Assembly: GCA_964548585.1 (NCBI GenBank)
Contig: CAZJRS010000043.1
Location: 1 to 27,562 of the forward strand
Direction of reading: 5' to 3'
Source: Methanocella_A sp964548585
GTDB taxonomy: Archaea > Halobacteriota > Methanocellia > Methanocellales > Methanocellaceae
Length of the DNA stretch: 27,562 nucleotides
Part shown: positions 1 through 10,274 of the stretch, piece after piece
How positions within the stretch are numbered: the stretch's first letter is position 1
How the letters are laid out: each line of letters starts with the position of its first letter
Made by a program: the position numbers and the translations under genes
The notes under the pieces: model-generated
Databases searched by the model: none
Seen by the model: only the letters and a program-made list of their open reading frames with translations
Told to the model about the DNA's origin: nothing

Positions 1-8
1 GAGACCCA

Positions 9-32
9 GGGGGACTTTTGAAAAAGTCCCCC
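9..32. repeat. Palindromic hairpin, copy 1 of a dispersed family; terminator-like for the tRNA
   Basis: A perfect 11-bp inverted repeat with arms GGGGGACTTTT and AAAAGTCCCCC is separated by two bases. It lies 23 bases beyond the 3' end of the minus-strand tRNA-Ala, with an A/T-rich tail (AAAACTTTTTA) between hairpin and tRNA. Three other places in the window carry the same design (G-run, CTTTT, short loop, AAAAG, C-run). It probably helps end transcription or process the tRNA 3' trailer. The function is inferred; the palindrome is directly visible. Confidence 0.75.
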
Positions 33-55
33 GGGAGCCCCCTCAAAACTTTTTA

Positions 56-127
56 TGGACCCTGCGGGAATCGAACCCGCGGCATCTACGTTGCGAACGT
101 AGCACTCTACCCCTGAGTTAAGAGCCC
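56..127 (-). tRNA. tRNA-Ala (anticodon CGC)
   Basis: Read on the minus strand, the 72 bases fold as a full cloverleaf. The acceptor stem is GGGCTCT with AGGGTCC, the D stem ACTC/GAGT, the anticodon stem CTACG/CGTAG with loop TTCGCAA, and the T stem GCGGG/CCCGC with loop TTCGATT. The anticodon CGC reads the alanine codon GCG. The third acceptor pair is G-U, the classic alanine identity element, which supports the call independently. The discriminator base is A, no CCA end is encoded and there is no intron. A TATA-like box lies about 33 bases upstream. Confidence 0.95.
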
Positions 128-155
128 GAATTTGCAACTAGAGAATACACTTGTT

Positions 156-166
156 GTATAAATACT
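156..166 (-). promoter_or_regulatory. TATA box of tRNA-Ala
   Basis: On the minus strand the bases AGTATTTATAC form a good archaeal TATA box. Its centre is about 33 bases upstream of the mature tRNA 5' end, so transcription would start a few bases before the tRNA. Confidence 0.6.
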
Positions 167-195
167 ATTCGCGAGCAAAAGCGAGTGTAAAAGGG

Positions 196-229
196 TGACT
201 GCCTGCAGGACACTGGCCCTCAGGCGTCA
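196..229 (-). terminator. Hairpin downstream of the aEF-1 beta gene
   Basis: TGAC-T-GCCTG (196-205) can pair with CAGGC-GTCA (221-229), giving nine base pairs with one bulged T and a 15-base loop. On the minus strand it follows the aEF-1 beta stop by seven bases and is followed by CCCTTTTAC. It is a plausible terminator or 3'-end structure, though the T tract is short. Confidence 0.35.
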
Positions 230-236
230 TTTAATC

Positions 237-506
237 TTAGAAAGACCTGCCTACGGATTCGACGCTTACGCCCTCGACACCCTCGACTTTGGAGAAGGCT
301 TCTTCGACGGGCTCGGTTCCACCGGCTTCGTCGCTGACGACGACAACTGCCATGATAGCTTTTAGGCCGAACGCGATTGGCTTCAGTTCGAGGCTCTCAA
401 GCTTTCCGCTGGCCGGCATAGCGGCCTTCAGGGCGTCCTTCAGCTTGTTTAAGTCACGATCAGCGCTGTCCGGCATGATCCGGAGAGACGCTATTACGGC
501 TGCCAT
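237..506 (-). CDS. ef1b: Translation elongation factor aEF-1 beta
   Basis: This 89-residue protein matches the archaeal elongation factor 1-beta family in length and pattern. It opens MAAVIASLRIMPDSADRDL, has a central basic stretch (LKPIAFGLKAIMAVVVVSDE), and ends with the EEAFSKVEGVEGVSVESVGR segment typical of the single alpha/beta exchange-factor domain. The family promotes GDP/GTP exchange on EF-1 alpha during translation. It starts six bases after the stop of the Zn-ribbon gene, so the two are almost certainly co-transcribed; this pairing is common in archaea. The identification is from family knowledge and is strong. Confidence 0.95.
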   Translation of the reverse strand: MAAVIASLRIMPDSADRDLNKLKDALKAAMPASGKLESLELKPIAFGLKAIMAVVVVSDEAGGTEPVEEAFSKVEGVEGVSVESVGRSF

Positions 507-512
507 GGGGGC

Positions 513-686
513 TCACGGCCCCTGGAAACCGCACTTCGGGCACACGTATGGGTTGGACTGCATCCTGCACTTTCCGCACCGGCCCATGTCTTCCCCGCAT
601 ACGGGGCATCTGAATTTAGCGGCGCCATCGCCAGTCAGGTTGATCTGACACGAGACGCACTTGGTTACCTGTTTACCATCTGCCAT
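513..686 (-). CDS. Small Zn-ribbon protein (COG2888-type, translation-associated)
   Basis: This is a 57-residue protein beginning MADGKQVTKC. A longer reading frame exists upstream, but a Shine-Dalgarno sequence (AGGAG) sits eight bases before this ATG, which decides the start. Four CxxC pairs are visible (CVSC, CPVC, CGKC, CPKC), enough to bind two zinc ions in a double zinc ribbon. Proteins of this type are predicted RNA-binding factors and in archaea are typically encoded next to aEF-1 beta, as here. The molecular role is not established. A TATA-like box (CTTATAAT, near 740) lies about 50 bases upstream of the start. Confidence 0.88.
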   Translation of the reverse strand: MADGKQVTKCVSCQINLTGDGAAKFRCPVCGEDMGRCGKCRMQSNPYVCPKCGFQGP

Positions 687-760
687 GTTCATATCTCCTA
701 GATAAATATGATGCGACTTGCGTATAGTACACACTCTATTATAAGCATTACTGTACTACT

Positions 761-1948
761 TTACCGTTTTTCCGAGAGCTTCTTGTACAGCCTGCCCTGG
801 AACCCGTGGAACTTACAGTAGCCTTCCGCATCCTTCTGGTCCAGCGACTTGCCGTCGAATGACACCAGTTCTTCGCTGTACAGCGCCGTGGGGGATTCCC
901 TGGCGACTACCATGCAGCTGCCTTTGTAAAGTTTTACCTTTACCGTTCCGTTCACCCTTTCCTGGGTGCGGTCGATGAACGCGTTGAGGTCGGCGTACAG
1001 CGGCTCGTCGACGAGGCCCATGTAGCCGAGCTCGGCCCACGTAGAGTCTACGGTTTCCTTGAACCGCAACTCCGCCCGGGTCAGGCAGAACTTTTCGAGG
1101 TCTTTGTGTGCGGTTAGCAATACGGTGGCTGCGGGGTGCTCGTAGTTTTCCCTTGCCTTCAGGCCCAGGACACGGTCTTCCATCATGTCGGTCCTGCCTA
1201 CGCCGTGCTTGCCGGCCAGCTTTTGCAGTGCTAAGATCAGTGGGACGCCTTTCATAGTTTTACCGTTGAGCGATACGGGTACGCCCTGCTCAAAGCCGAT
1301 CGAGACGACCTCAGGCTTATCCGGGGCCTTCACGGGGTCCTGGGTCCACTCGTAGATGTCCTCGGGGGGCATAAAGGCCGGGTCCTCCAGTTTACCGCCT
1401 TCGATGCTGCGGGACCAGATGTTCTCATCTACGCTCCAGGGCTTGGCCTTGGTGGCGGCGACGGGGATCTTGTGCTTCTTAGCATAATTGATCTCCCATT
1501 CTCTGGTGAGGTTCATGTCTCGCATCGGTGCGACGATTGGAAGGTCGGTCTGCCGGAAAACGGCCTCAAACCGAAGCTGATCGTTGCCTTTGCCGGTGCA
1601 CCCGTGGCCGAAGGCATCAGCCTTCTCCTTACGGGCCACATCTACACATTTTTTCGCGATGAGGGGTCTCGCCATACTGGTGCCGATGACGTAGCCTTCA
1701 TACATCGCGTTGGCCTTGATCATGGGAAAGATGTAGTCACGGACGAACTCGTCCTTCGCATCTATGGTGTAATGCTTATCAGAGATCAGCTTGGCTTTTT
1801 TCGTCGCGTTCTCAATCTCTTCGGGGGGCTGGCCCACATCTACGGTGACCGTGATCACTTTGTCAAAGCCATAGTTCTCCTTCAGCAGGGGTATACACAC
1901 AGAGGTATCCAGGCCTCCGGAATAAGCTAAAACGACCTTCTTGACCAT
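761..1948 (-). CDS. argG: Argininosuccinate synthase
   Basis: The 395-residue protein joins citrulline and aspartate, using ATP, to make argininosuccinate, the penultimate step of arginine synthesis. The N-terminal PP-loop ATP pyrophosphatase motif YSGGLDTS is at residues 9-16. Other family signatures are GHGCTGKGNDQLRFE and the segment WSVDENIWSRSIEGG. Length is normal for the family. An in-frame extension of 36 residues upstream is rejected because a Shine-Dalgarno (GAGGAG) lies just before the ATG at 1948 and the protein then starts MVKKVVLAYSGG, as usual. It is a monocistronic minus-strand gene; carAB, also needed for arginine, lies 4 kb away. Confidence 0.97.
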   Translation of the reverse strand: MVKKVVLAYSGGLDTSVCIPLLKENYGFDKVITVTVDVGQPPEEIENATKKAKLISDKHYTIDAKDEFVRDYIFPMIKANAMYEGYVIGTSMARPLIAKKCVDVARKEKADAFGHGCTGKGNDQLRFEAVFRQTDLPIVAPMRDMNLTREWEINYAKKHKIPVAATKAKPWSVDENIWSRSIEGGKLEDPAFMPPEDIYEWTQDPVKAPDKPEVVSIGFEQGVPVSLNGKTMKGVPLILALQKLAGKHGVGRTDMMEDRVLGLKARENYEHPAATVLLTAHKDLEKFCLTRAELRFKETVDSTWAELGYMGLVDEPLYADLNAFIDRTQERVNGTVKVKLYKGSCMVVARESPTALYSEELVSFDGKSLDQKDAEGYCKFHGFQGRLYKKLSEKR

Positions 1949-1982
1949 ACTACTCCTCAGCACCGTAAATAATGTGGGAGAA

Positions 1983-1996
1983 GATAAAGCTTTGTA
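1983..1996 (-). promoter_or_regulatory. Candidate argG promoter (TATA box)
   Basis: The minus-strand bases AAAGCTTTATCTTC resemble an archaeal TATA box about 40 bases upstream of the argG ATG, giving a predicted leader of 10 to 15 bases that contains the Shine-Dalgarno. A second, more distal TATA-like stretch (TTTTATATGG, near 2093-2102) could drive a longer transcript. Confidence 0.4.
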
Positions 1997-2000
1997 CGGC

Positions 2001-2015
2001 TGTGGCTTCGCCACA
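2001..2015. promoter_or_regulatory. Small hairpin upstream of argG
   Basis: TGTGGC and GCCACA pair perfectly around a TTC loop. The element sits just upstream of the proximal argG TATA box. It could be a protein-binding dyad or, if the distal promoter is used, a leader hairpin. Function unknown. Confidence 0.35.
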
Positions 2016-2051
2016 TTAGAGTAATGGATATGACGCAGAGCTGATACCAAT

Positions 2052-2063
2052 GGCATGCATGCC
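2052..2063. promoter_or_regulatory. 12-bp perfect palindrome upstream of argG
   Basis: GGCATGCATGCC is a perfect 12-bp palindrome about 60 bases upstream of the proximal argG TATA box. Its position suits a regulator-binding site, but nothing else identifies the binding protein. Confidence 0.35.
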
Positions 2064-2850
2064 CCGGATTTGGCATACTAATAAGTCGTACCATATAAAA
2101 CGATTTCGCATGGAAGACGGTTTATGGAGCTTGATTTCATAAATATTTCATAAGAAATCCGAAGATGTCGGATATAAAACAAGCAATTATTGGCTCGAAT
2201 CGATAACTATATATACTAACAGTGGTATTTAGCACCATCCGTGAAGCCTGAGGGTCAGTGCTTCCGGGCCATTTCCAAAATCCATACAACATACCAGCCA
2301 ACTCCGAAAAACGGGAAACAAGGACCCCTACCCAAAATATACCGCAACCATATATTACCACAAGGAGATCGTATGAGGGCGACGGCTGATGTCCGGCCTG
2401 ATTACGTACTCCTCGGGTACTGGCTCCATAAATGCAGGTGGATGCCTATTCTTACCCGCAGATGCTCGCAAGCTGGTCGTTGCTAAACTATCGACGACTA
2501 AACCTCCTCCCGGTGCTTGCGTCGTCCGCAAAAACGCCTAAACACGCAATCCACTGACACTCAAGTCCGCACGGACAATCATGTCCGTCATAATTATACC
2601 TCACCCCAGAACAGAAAAACGGACTTAGCCAATCTTCCACTGACTACAAACACGAGCCACCTGCAATGGAATAGCCAGTTTAAGGGATGGGAATTCTTTT
2701 TTATTTAAAGTTCTAAGGATACCGGACAGGTACAACGTTTATTCTTATCGTATAAAGTGTATTCAATCGGGTTATAAACACGAAGGGCAGGATTGCATGT
2801 TTCTCAATTTAACCCATACTTCTATTTAGCATTTGATTAACGAGCAAATT
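2064..2850. other. Gene-poor, AT-rich intergenic stretch
   Basis: There is no convincing gene in these roughly 790 bases between the divergent argG and padR. Several TATA-like runs are visible, for example ACTATATATAC near 2206-2216 on the plus strand and CATATATTACC near 2349-2359. A short dyad, GAAGC...GCTTC, lies between about 2243 and 2264. Longer open frames here give low-complexity, non-protein-like translations. Two overlapping tiny frames (2373-2486 and 2389-2541) are the only coding candidates. A short untranslated RNA starting near 2235 is possible but unproven. Confidence 0.5.
2389..2541 (+). CDS. Possible small protein (50 aa), unrecognised
   Basis: This short frame starts MSGLITYSSGTG, has a small-residue and hydrophobic core (GGCLFLPADARKLVVAKL) and ends PGACVVRKNA before TAA. 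The composition looks more protein-like than the neighbouring frames. No family is recognised. A good Shine-Dalgarno (AAGGAGAT, 2361-2368) lies just upstream, but it is better spaced for another ATG at 2373, which opens a 37-residue frame (MRATADVRPDYV...) in a different phase. Either frame, both, or neither could be translated; a single-base indel would join the good ribosome site to the 50-residue frame. Confidence 0.25.
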   Translation: MSGLITYSSGTGSINAGGCLFLPADARKLVVAKLSTTKPPPGACVVRKNA

Positions 2851-2907
2851 ATTTATACTTAGAGACGCACAGTATGGTATGTCGCACAATTAGATGTGGG
2901 ATACATA
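2851..2907 (+). promoter_or_regulatory. padR promoter with candidate PadR operator
   Basis: A TATA box (ATTTATACT, 2851-2859) is followed by an imperfect dyad. GTATGT at 2877-2882 faces ATACATA at 2901-2907, with CACA (2884-2887) and TGTG (2895-2898) facing each other inside. PadR-family operators are typically ATGT...ACAT dyads near their own promoter. This one would cover the predicted transcription start, about 25 bases after the TATA box, which fits autorepression. The sites are seen; the regulator assignment is inferred. Confidence 0.5.
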
Positions 2908-2932
2908 ATAGTATTATCAAGAGTGATTACCA

Positions 2933-3274
2933 ATGGCCGACATAATGGATCGGTTTGAGACCGAAGTGAAGAGAGGCGTGATTCAGGTAGCAGTCATGTG
3001 CCTCCTGGAAAAAGAGCTGTATGGCTACGACATCATCAAACACCTGAAAGATGTCGGCCTCCCGGTGGAAGAGGGCACATTATACCCGATACTGCGGAGA
3101 CTTGACGATGAGAAGATCCTCACGAGCAGGTGGGAGACCAGCGGCCCGAGGCCAAGGAAGTATTACATAATAACGGAAAACGGCAGGAGTATCAGAGAAA
3201 GATTACTGGAATCGCTGAAGCTGGTTACCCAGGCGCTTGATACTCTGGAATCTCAGATGGCAGGTGATGTCTAG
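2933..3274 (+). CDS. PadR-family transcriptional regulator
   Basis: The 113-residue protein carries the PadR winged-helix pattern. It has an N-terminal helix with RGVIQVAVMCLLEKELYGYD, the recognition helix region EEGTLYPILRRLDDEKIL, the wing with GPRPRKYYIITENG, and a C-terminal dimerisation helix. The start is the ATG after AGAGTGAT at good ribosome-binding distance. The stop codon directly abuts the ATG of the next gene, so the regulator is co-translated with the HAAS-like/DUF4097 protein. PadR regulators are often encoded beside such membrane proteins, usually as repressors of them and themselves. The inducing signal is unknown. Confidence 0.93.
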   Translation: MADIMDRFETEVKRGVIQVAVMCLLEKELYGYDIIKHLKDVGLPVEEGTLYPILRRLDDEKILTSRWETSGPRPRKYYIITENGRSIRERLLESLKLVTQALDTLESQMAGDV

Positions 3275-4399
3275 ATGTACGATAAGCAAATTGACGATTA
3301 TCTCAACAGAGTCACAAAGGACATGGGGTATCAACAGCGGGAAGATGTCAAGAAAGAGCTGCGGTCCCACATACTGGACAGCGCAGATGCCCTGGCCGCA
3401 GAAAGGAACATGGCAGTAGATGACGGGATCGTCCGGGAGGTCATTGCGAAGATGGGACCCGCGGACAAGATGGCAGCGGGGTATCCGGTGAAGAGCCGCA
3501 GCATCCTGGCGGACAGGATAATACTGGTCATCGGCGGCATCCTGGCCCTGATACTGGTACTGGTAGTCGTGTCTGCTGCGGTAGGCGCATGCGCGTTCCT
3601 GTCGCTGGCCCCGGTGCAGAACAGCGGTATCGGCTTCGTGACAGAGCAGAAGGAGTATAACTCCAGCCATGCAGCTGCCAGGAACATCTCCATCGACGTC
3701 AGTACATTCAACGGGGTCGTAGAGGTGCTTCCGGCGAGCGTCAATAACGTCGACGTCAAGGTCGTGGCGCACGCTCCCGAGGGGAAGCTCGACCAGATCA
3801 ACGCCAACATCGGCATGAGCGGAAGCCAGGATAACCTGGACGTGAACGTGGAAGTCAGACGCCTCACGGGCAGCGTGATCACCACAGGCTTCGGCAACTA
3901 CGGCGGTAACGTATACATATATGTCCCGAACGGCTCTGCCTACAACATGGACATCCAGACCTCGAACGGCATGGTCCACGTAGGCGACTTCAACGGAGAG
4001 AAGCTGAAGCTGGCCACCAGCAACAGCGGGATCACAGTAGACGGCGGCCAGTACAATAACATCGATGCCAGAACCAGCAACGGCAGGGTTTACGCGAAGT
4101 GCAATGCGACAAACGCCATCTTCGAGACCTCGAACAGCGCCATCGACCTGGATTCTCAGCAGACAACGGGCAGCCTCAGGGCTACCACGTCCAACGGCAG
4201 GATCTCCCTGGACCTCCCGGACACGGCGGGCTACTCCGTCGACGCTTCGACATCGAACGGCAGAATCACCCACAGCGCCATTCCTATGGCCTTGACCACG
4301 TACGAGAACAACCACATCGTGGGACATACTGACAGGATGCCTGATGAAGGCTTCTCGGTGTACCTGCGCACGTCTAACAGTGGGATAACGATCGAATAA
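3275..4399 (+). CDS. Membrane-anchored HAAS-like + DUF4097 beta-repeat protein
   Basis: This 374-residue protein has three parts. Residues 1-75 form a charged helical domain (DDYLNRVTKDMG, RSHILDSADALA, VREVIAKMGPADKMAAGY) resembling the HAAS domain that commonly accompanies PadR regulators. Residues about 80-110 are a single membrane segment. The remainder is a DUF4097-type putative adhesin: a right-handed beta stack with seven rung turns reading TSN[GS] (TSNGMV, TSNSGI, TSNGRV and so on) about 20 residues apart. The HAAS part should face the cytoplasm and the beta stack the outside. It starts with no gap after padR. The ligand and function are unknown; a stress-sensing or envelope role is inferred. 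Confidence 0.88.
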   Translation: MYDKQIDDYLNRVTKDMGYQQREDVKKELRSHILDSADALAAERNMAVDDGIVREVIAKMGPADKMAAGYPVKSRSILADRIILVIGGILALILVLVVVSAAVGACAFLSLAPVQNSGIGFVTEQKEYNSSHAAARNISIDVSTFNGVVEVLPASVNNVDVKVVAHAPEGKLDQINANIGMSGSQDNLDVNVEVRRLTGSVITTGFGNYGGNVYIYVPNGSAYNMDIQTSNGMVHVGDFNGEKLKLATSNSGITVDGGQYNNIDARTSNGRVYAKCNATNAIFETSNSAIDLDSQQTTGSLRATTSNGRISLDLPDTAGYSVDASTSNGRITHSAIPMALTTYENNHIVGHTDRMPDEGFSVYLRTSNSGITIE

Positions 4400-4459
4400 G
4401 AAAGATTGGATAGAGCAGATAACGAAAGAAAGAACGAATGAAAAAAGAGAGTGAAGAAA

Positions 4460-5344
4460 ATGAAAATAGACAAGATCATCATCGCGGTCCTGGCGCTCAT
4501 CGCCATTCTTGTGGTGCTGCTAGCCTGCATTGGATTATGCAGCTTTTGCATGTTCGCCAACAACATCAAGACGACCAGTTTCAACAACCCCATCGAACAC
4601 AGAGAAGACAAGACCATCCATGATGGAGCCGCCAGCGTCAGCATCGATGTAAACACGATCGGCGGCAATATCGAGATATCGGAGTCGACGACTGACAAGA
4701 TCGAAGTGATCTATGACGTTTACGCCACGCAGGGTCGCCTGTACGACATCGTTACGGGGACGAACTATTCCATGGAAGGCGATACGCTGAAGATCAAGGC
4801 CACGGCAAAATTCCCTGACGACCCGAGCACATTGATCGGGATCAGAGGGGCTCACGTGCTTGTGAAAGTGCCTAGGAACGCCAGCTACAGCCTTAACCTG
4901 AAAACCATGGGCGGCAACGTCATTGTACCAGACATCCAGGGCAGCAGCCTGAAAGCAGAGACCATGGGCGGCAAAATTGACCTCAACGGCGTCAGCTACG
5001 ACAGCGTCACGGCTAACACGGCGGGCGGCAACGTCAACGCTCAGTATAATGCCAGGACTGCAGTCTTCGAAACCATGGGCGGCAACATCGTCCTCGACGC
5101 AAAACAGAGTGCAGGCACAATCAACGCGAACACGGCCGGCGGCGACATCAGGGTCACTCTGCCCCAGGACACGCTATTCACCATTGACGCGTCAACAATG
5201 GGCGGAAGAGTAAACCACGGTTCCATCCATATGGATGCTACCGAAGAGGCCAGAACCAAGCTCATCGGCCCAACCGAAGGCGGAGCCGGTAACCTGAGCG
5301 TCAGCCTGAAAACCATGGGCGGCAACATCGAGATAAGCTATTAA
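4460..5344 (+). CDS. Membrane-anchored DUF4097 beta-repeat protein
   Basis: This 294-residue protein has a short basic N-terminus, one membrane segment (residues about 6-32) and a DUF4097-type beta stack for the rest. It is a partner and paralogue of the preceding protein but lacks its HAAS-like domain. Eight rung turns read T[MIA]GG (TIGGNI, TMGGNV, TAGGNV, TMGGRV, TMGGNI), where the first protein has TSNG or TSNS. The ATG at 4460 is preferred over an in-frame GTG at 4451 because GAGAGTGA lies just before it. It is the third gene of the PadR operon, about 60 bases after the second, and is followed by a terminator. Confidence 0.88.
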   Translation: MKIDKIIIAVLALIAILVVLLACIGLCSFCMFANNIKTTSFNNPIEHREDKTIHDGAASVSIDVNTIGGNIEISESTTDKIEVIYDVYATQGRLYDIVTGTNYSMEGDTLKIKATAKFPDDPSTLIGIRGAHVLVKVPRNASYSLNLKTMGGNVIVPDIQGSSLKAETMGGKIDLNGVSYDSVTANTAGGNVNAQYNARTAVFETMGGNIVLDAKQSAGTINANTAGGDIRVTLPQDTLFTIDASTMGGRVNHGSIHMDATEEARTKLIGPTEGGAGNLSVSLKTMGGNIEISY

Positions 5345-5365
5345 GCTTATCTCTTAATTTTTTTT
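5330..5365 (+). terminator. Intrinsic-type terminator of the PadR operon
   Basis: GAGATAAGC (5330-5338) pairs perfectly with GCTTATCTC (5345-5353) around the loop TATTAA, which contains the stop codon. It is followed by TTAA and eight T residues. The stem therefore uses the last codons of the gene. It looks like a textbook hairpin plus U-tract. Confidence 0.7.
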
Positions 5366-5454
5366 ATTAAAAATCAGAATGGATCGGTCCGGTTCCGTCC
5401 CGGCACCGATCATCTACCCACAATGCGCTCAGGAGGTAATCGTGAACACTTGCG

Positions 5455-5679
5455 TTAGCGCTTCATGACATCGAGGTTGGAGTAGAGGGTAAACGAGTAC
5501 ACGAGGCAGACGATACAGCCCAGGGCACCCACAGTACCTAAGTAGCCGCCCAAGCCCAGGAGCGGTGACTGCGGAGATATTAGCAAGGCCGCAGATCCGA
5601 TGAACAGAATCGTAGCCAGTGGCACTCTAATCCATGATATCATAACCGTTACTACCCCGGCCGTATATCCGGCCGACAT
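5455..5679 (-). CDS. Small membrane protein, unrecognised
   Basis: A 74-residue protein with two hydrophobic segments is encoded: about residues 8-36 (including PLATILFIGSAALLI) and 42-66 (GLGGYLGTVGALGCIVCLVY). It ends with a charged tail, NLDVMKR. Both halves are long enough to cross the membrane. No family is recognised. No strong ribosome-binding site precedes the ATG, and a TATA-like GATAAAAGC lies roughly 30 bases upstream, so it may be leaderless. It is transcribed towards the PadR operon, with only about 90 bases between its stop and the operon's terminator. Confidence 0.55.
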   Translation of the reverse strand: MSAGYTAGVVTVMISWIRVPLATILFIGSAALLISPQSPLLGLGGYLGTVGALGCIVCLVYSFTLYSNLDVMKR

Positions 5680-5837
5680 ATCATGATTATTGCAGGAAGT
5701 ACAAAGCTTTTATCATTCCTTGACAGATTCTTTATCATGATTCCGGGTGATTTCGAAAAATATTCTAAGAGCCGGAGCAGTTTATAAAAAAAGCGTACCA
5801 ATGTATATGTCGCCAGGCACGAGCATTGACAGGTGAA

Positions 5838-5861
5838 CCGGGAGCTTTAAAAAGCTCCCGG
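5838..5861. repeat. Palindromic hairpin, copy 2; carB terminator candidate
   Basis: CCGGGAGCTTT and AAAGCTCCCGG form a perfect 11-bp stem with a two-base loop. It lies 21 bases beyond the carB stop codon, and the spacer contains AAAACTTTTAA. Copy 1 has a near-identical spacer motif between its hairpin and the tRNA. In both copies the gene is on the same side, so the unit behaves as a 3'-end element. Confidence 0.72.
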
Positions 5862-5882
5862 CAAATCCTGAAAACTTTTAAT

Positions 5883-9117
<3,235 letters not shown>

Positions 9118-9125
<8 letters not shown>

Positions 9126-10191
9126 GGTGACCACCGATCCTCTCAATTAAAGAATCAAAGAACCAGTTCGTATCATGTGGTCCTGGATTCGCTTCCGGGT
9201 GATACTGGACACTCCACAACCGGAGTTTCTCGTTCTTCATGCCCTCAACAGTGCCGTCGTTGGCATTTACCTGAGTGACTGTGATCCCTGTGCCGGCGAT
9301 GCTGGCCGGGTCCACGGCGTATCCGTGATTCTGGCTGGTGATGTAGACTTTACCCGTCTCTAGATCGATGACTGGCTGGTTGGCACCCCTGTGCCCGAAC
9401 TTCAGCTTGTAGGTCTTAGCTCCCATGGCCAGGGAGGCGATCTGGTGGCCGAGGCAGATGCCGAAGATCGGAAGCTTTCCGGCGAGCGCTCTGGTGACCG
9501 CAATGCCGTTCACTGCATCCTGAGGGTCGCCTGGGCCGTTCGACAGTAGTATAGCATCTGGCTGATAAGCCATGATCTTTTCCGCAGGAGTGGTCGCCGG
9601 GACTACTATCACGTGAGCGCCTCTCCGGGCGAGATTATCGACAATGCGCTGTTTCACCCCGAAGTCCATGACCACGACTCTCGGGCCTTTGCCCGGTAAT
9701 TCGTAGGGCTGCTTGCAGGTCACTTGATTAATAATGTCCCGGGGGAACTGCCACTCCCGGGCCAGGCGGCAAGCCTCGGCACCATCGTCGCTCCCGACGA
9801 TCATGGCCGCTCGCATGGTGCCGTGCTCTCTGGTCCTGATGGTGAGCATGCGGGTGTCGACTTCGCAGATTCCCGAGACCTTCTCGTCGTCCAGGAACTG
9901 GTTAAGGCAGCGTGTAGAAAGGTTATGAGAAGGATGATCGCACCGCTCCCGGATTATAAGGCCTTCGGCCTTGATGCCGGATGACTGGAAATTGGCGTTG
10001 TTGACGCCGTAGTTACCGATGAGCGGATAGGTAAAAAGCAGTATTTGTCCCTTGTAGGAAGGATCGGTCAGCGCCTCTTCGTAGCCAGTGATAGGAGTCG
10101 CGAAGACCAGTTCGCCACACGTCACGCCTTCTTTTCCGAAACCATCACCAACCACATATGTCCCGTCTTCTAATCCTAATACTGCCTTCAT
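9118..10191 (-). CDS. carA: Carbamoyl-phosphate synthase, small (glutaminase) subunit
   Basis: This 357-residue protein hydrolyses glutamine and passes the ammonia to CarB. The N-terminal CarA domain (GLEDGTYVVGDGFG) is followed by a class I glutamine amidotransferase domain. The nucleophile is Cys246 in GICLGHQ, and the catalytic His331 and Glu333 lie in QYHPEANPGPHDT. Length is slightly below the bacterial norm but all key residues are present. It is the first gene of the carAB operon, read from a strong TATA box near 10224-10237, and its last codons overlap the carB start. Confidence 0.97.
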
Positions 10192-10223
10192 TGTAGTGTA
10201 CCTGTGGTAGATACTGGGGGTTT

Positions 10224-10254
10224 GGTTATATATTTTACGATTCGCCGCGCGAAT
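10224..10254 (-). promoter_or_regulatory. carAB promoter with adjacent palindrome
   Basis: On the minus strand, TAAAATATATAACC (10224-10237) is a clear BRE/TATA element about 35 bases upstream of the carA ATG. Directly upstream of it sits the dyad ATTCGC-CGC-GCGAAT (10240-10254). A further half site, GCGAAT, follows near 10269-10274. The dyad touches the TFB-binding side of the promoter, a likely place for a regulator responding to arginine or pyrimidines. The regulator is unknown. Confidence 0.5.
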
Positions 10255-10274
10255 AAAAGAGCTGATTTGCGAAT

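Noticed and set aside
2137..2708. Three ORFs of 63-81 codons in the argG-padR spacer
   Set aside because: Low complexity, no recognisable domain, atypical composition and poor start contexts; best explained as chance frames.
3203..4327. 374-codon open frame opposite the first DUF4097 gene
   Set aside because: A reverse-strand shadow of a repetitive gene; composition is Val/Asp/Arg-rich and no family is visible.
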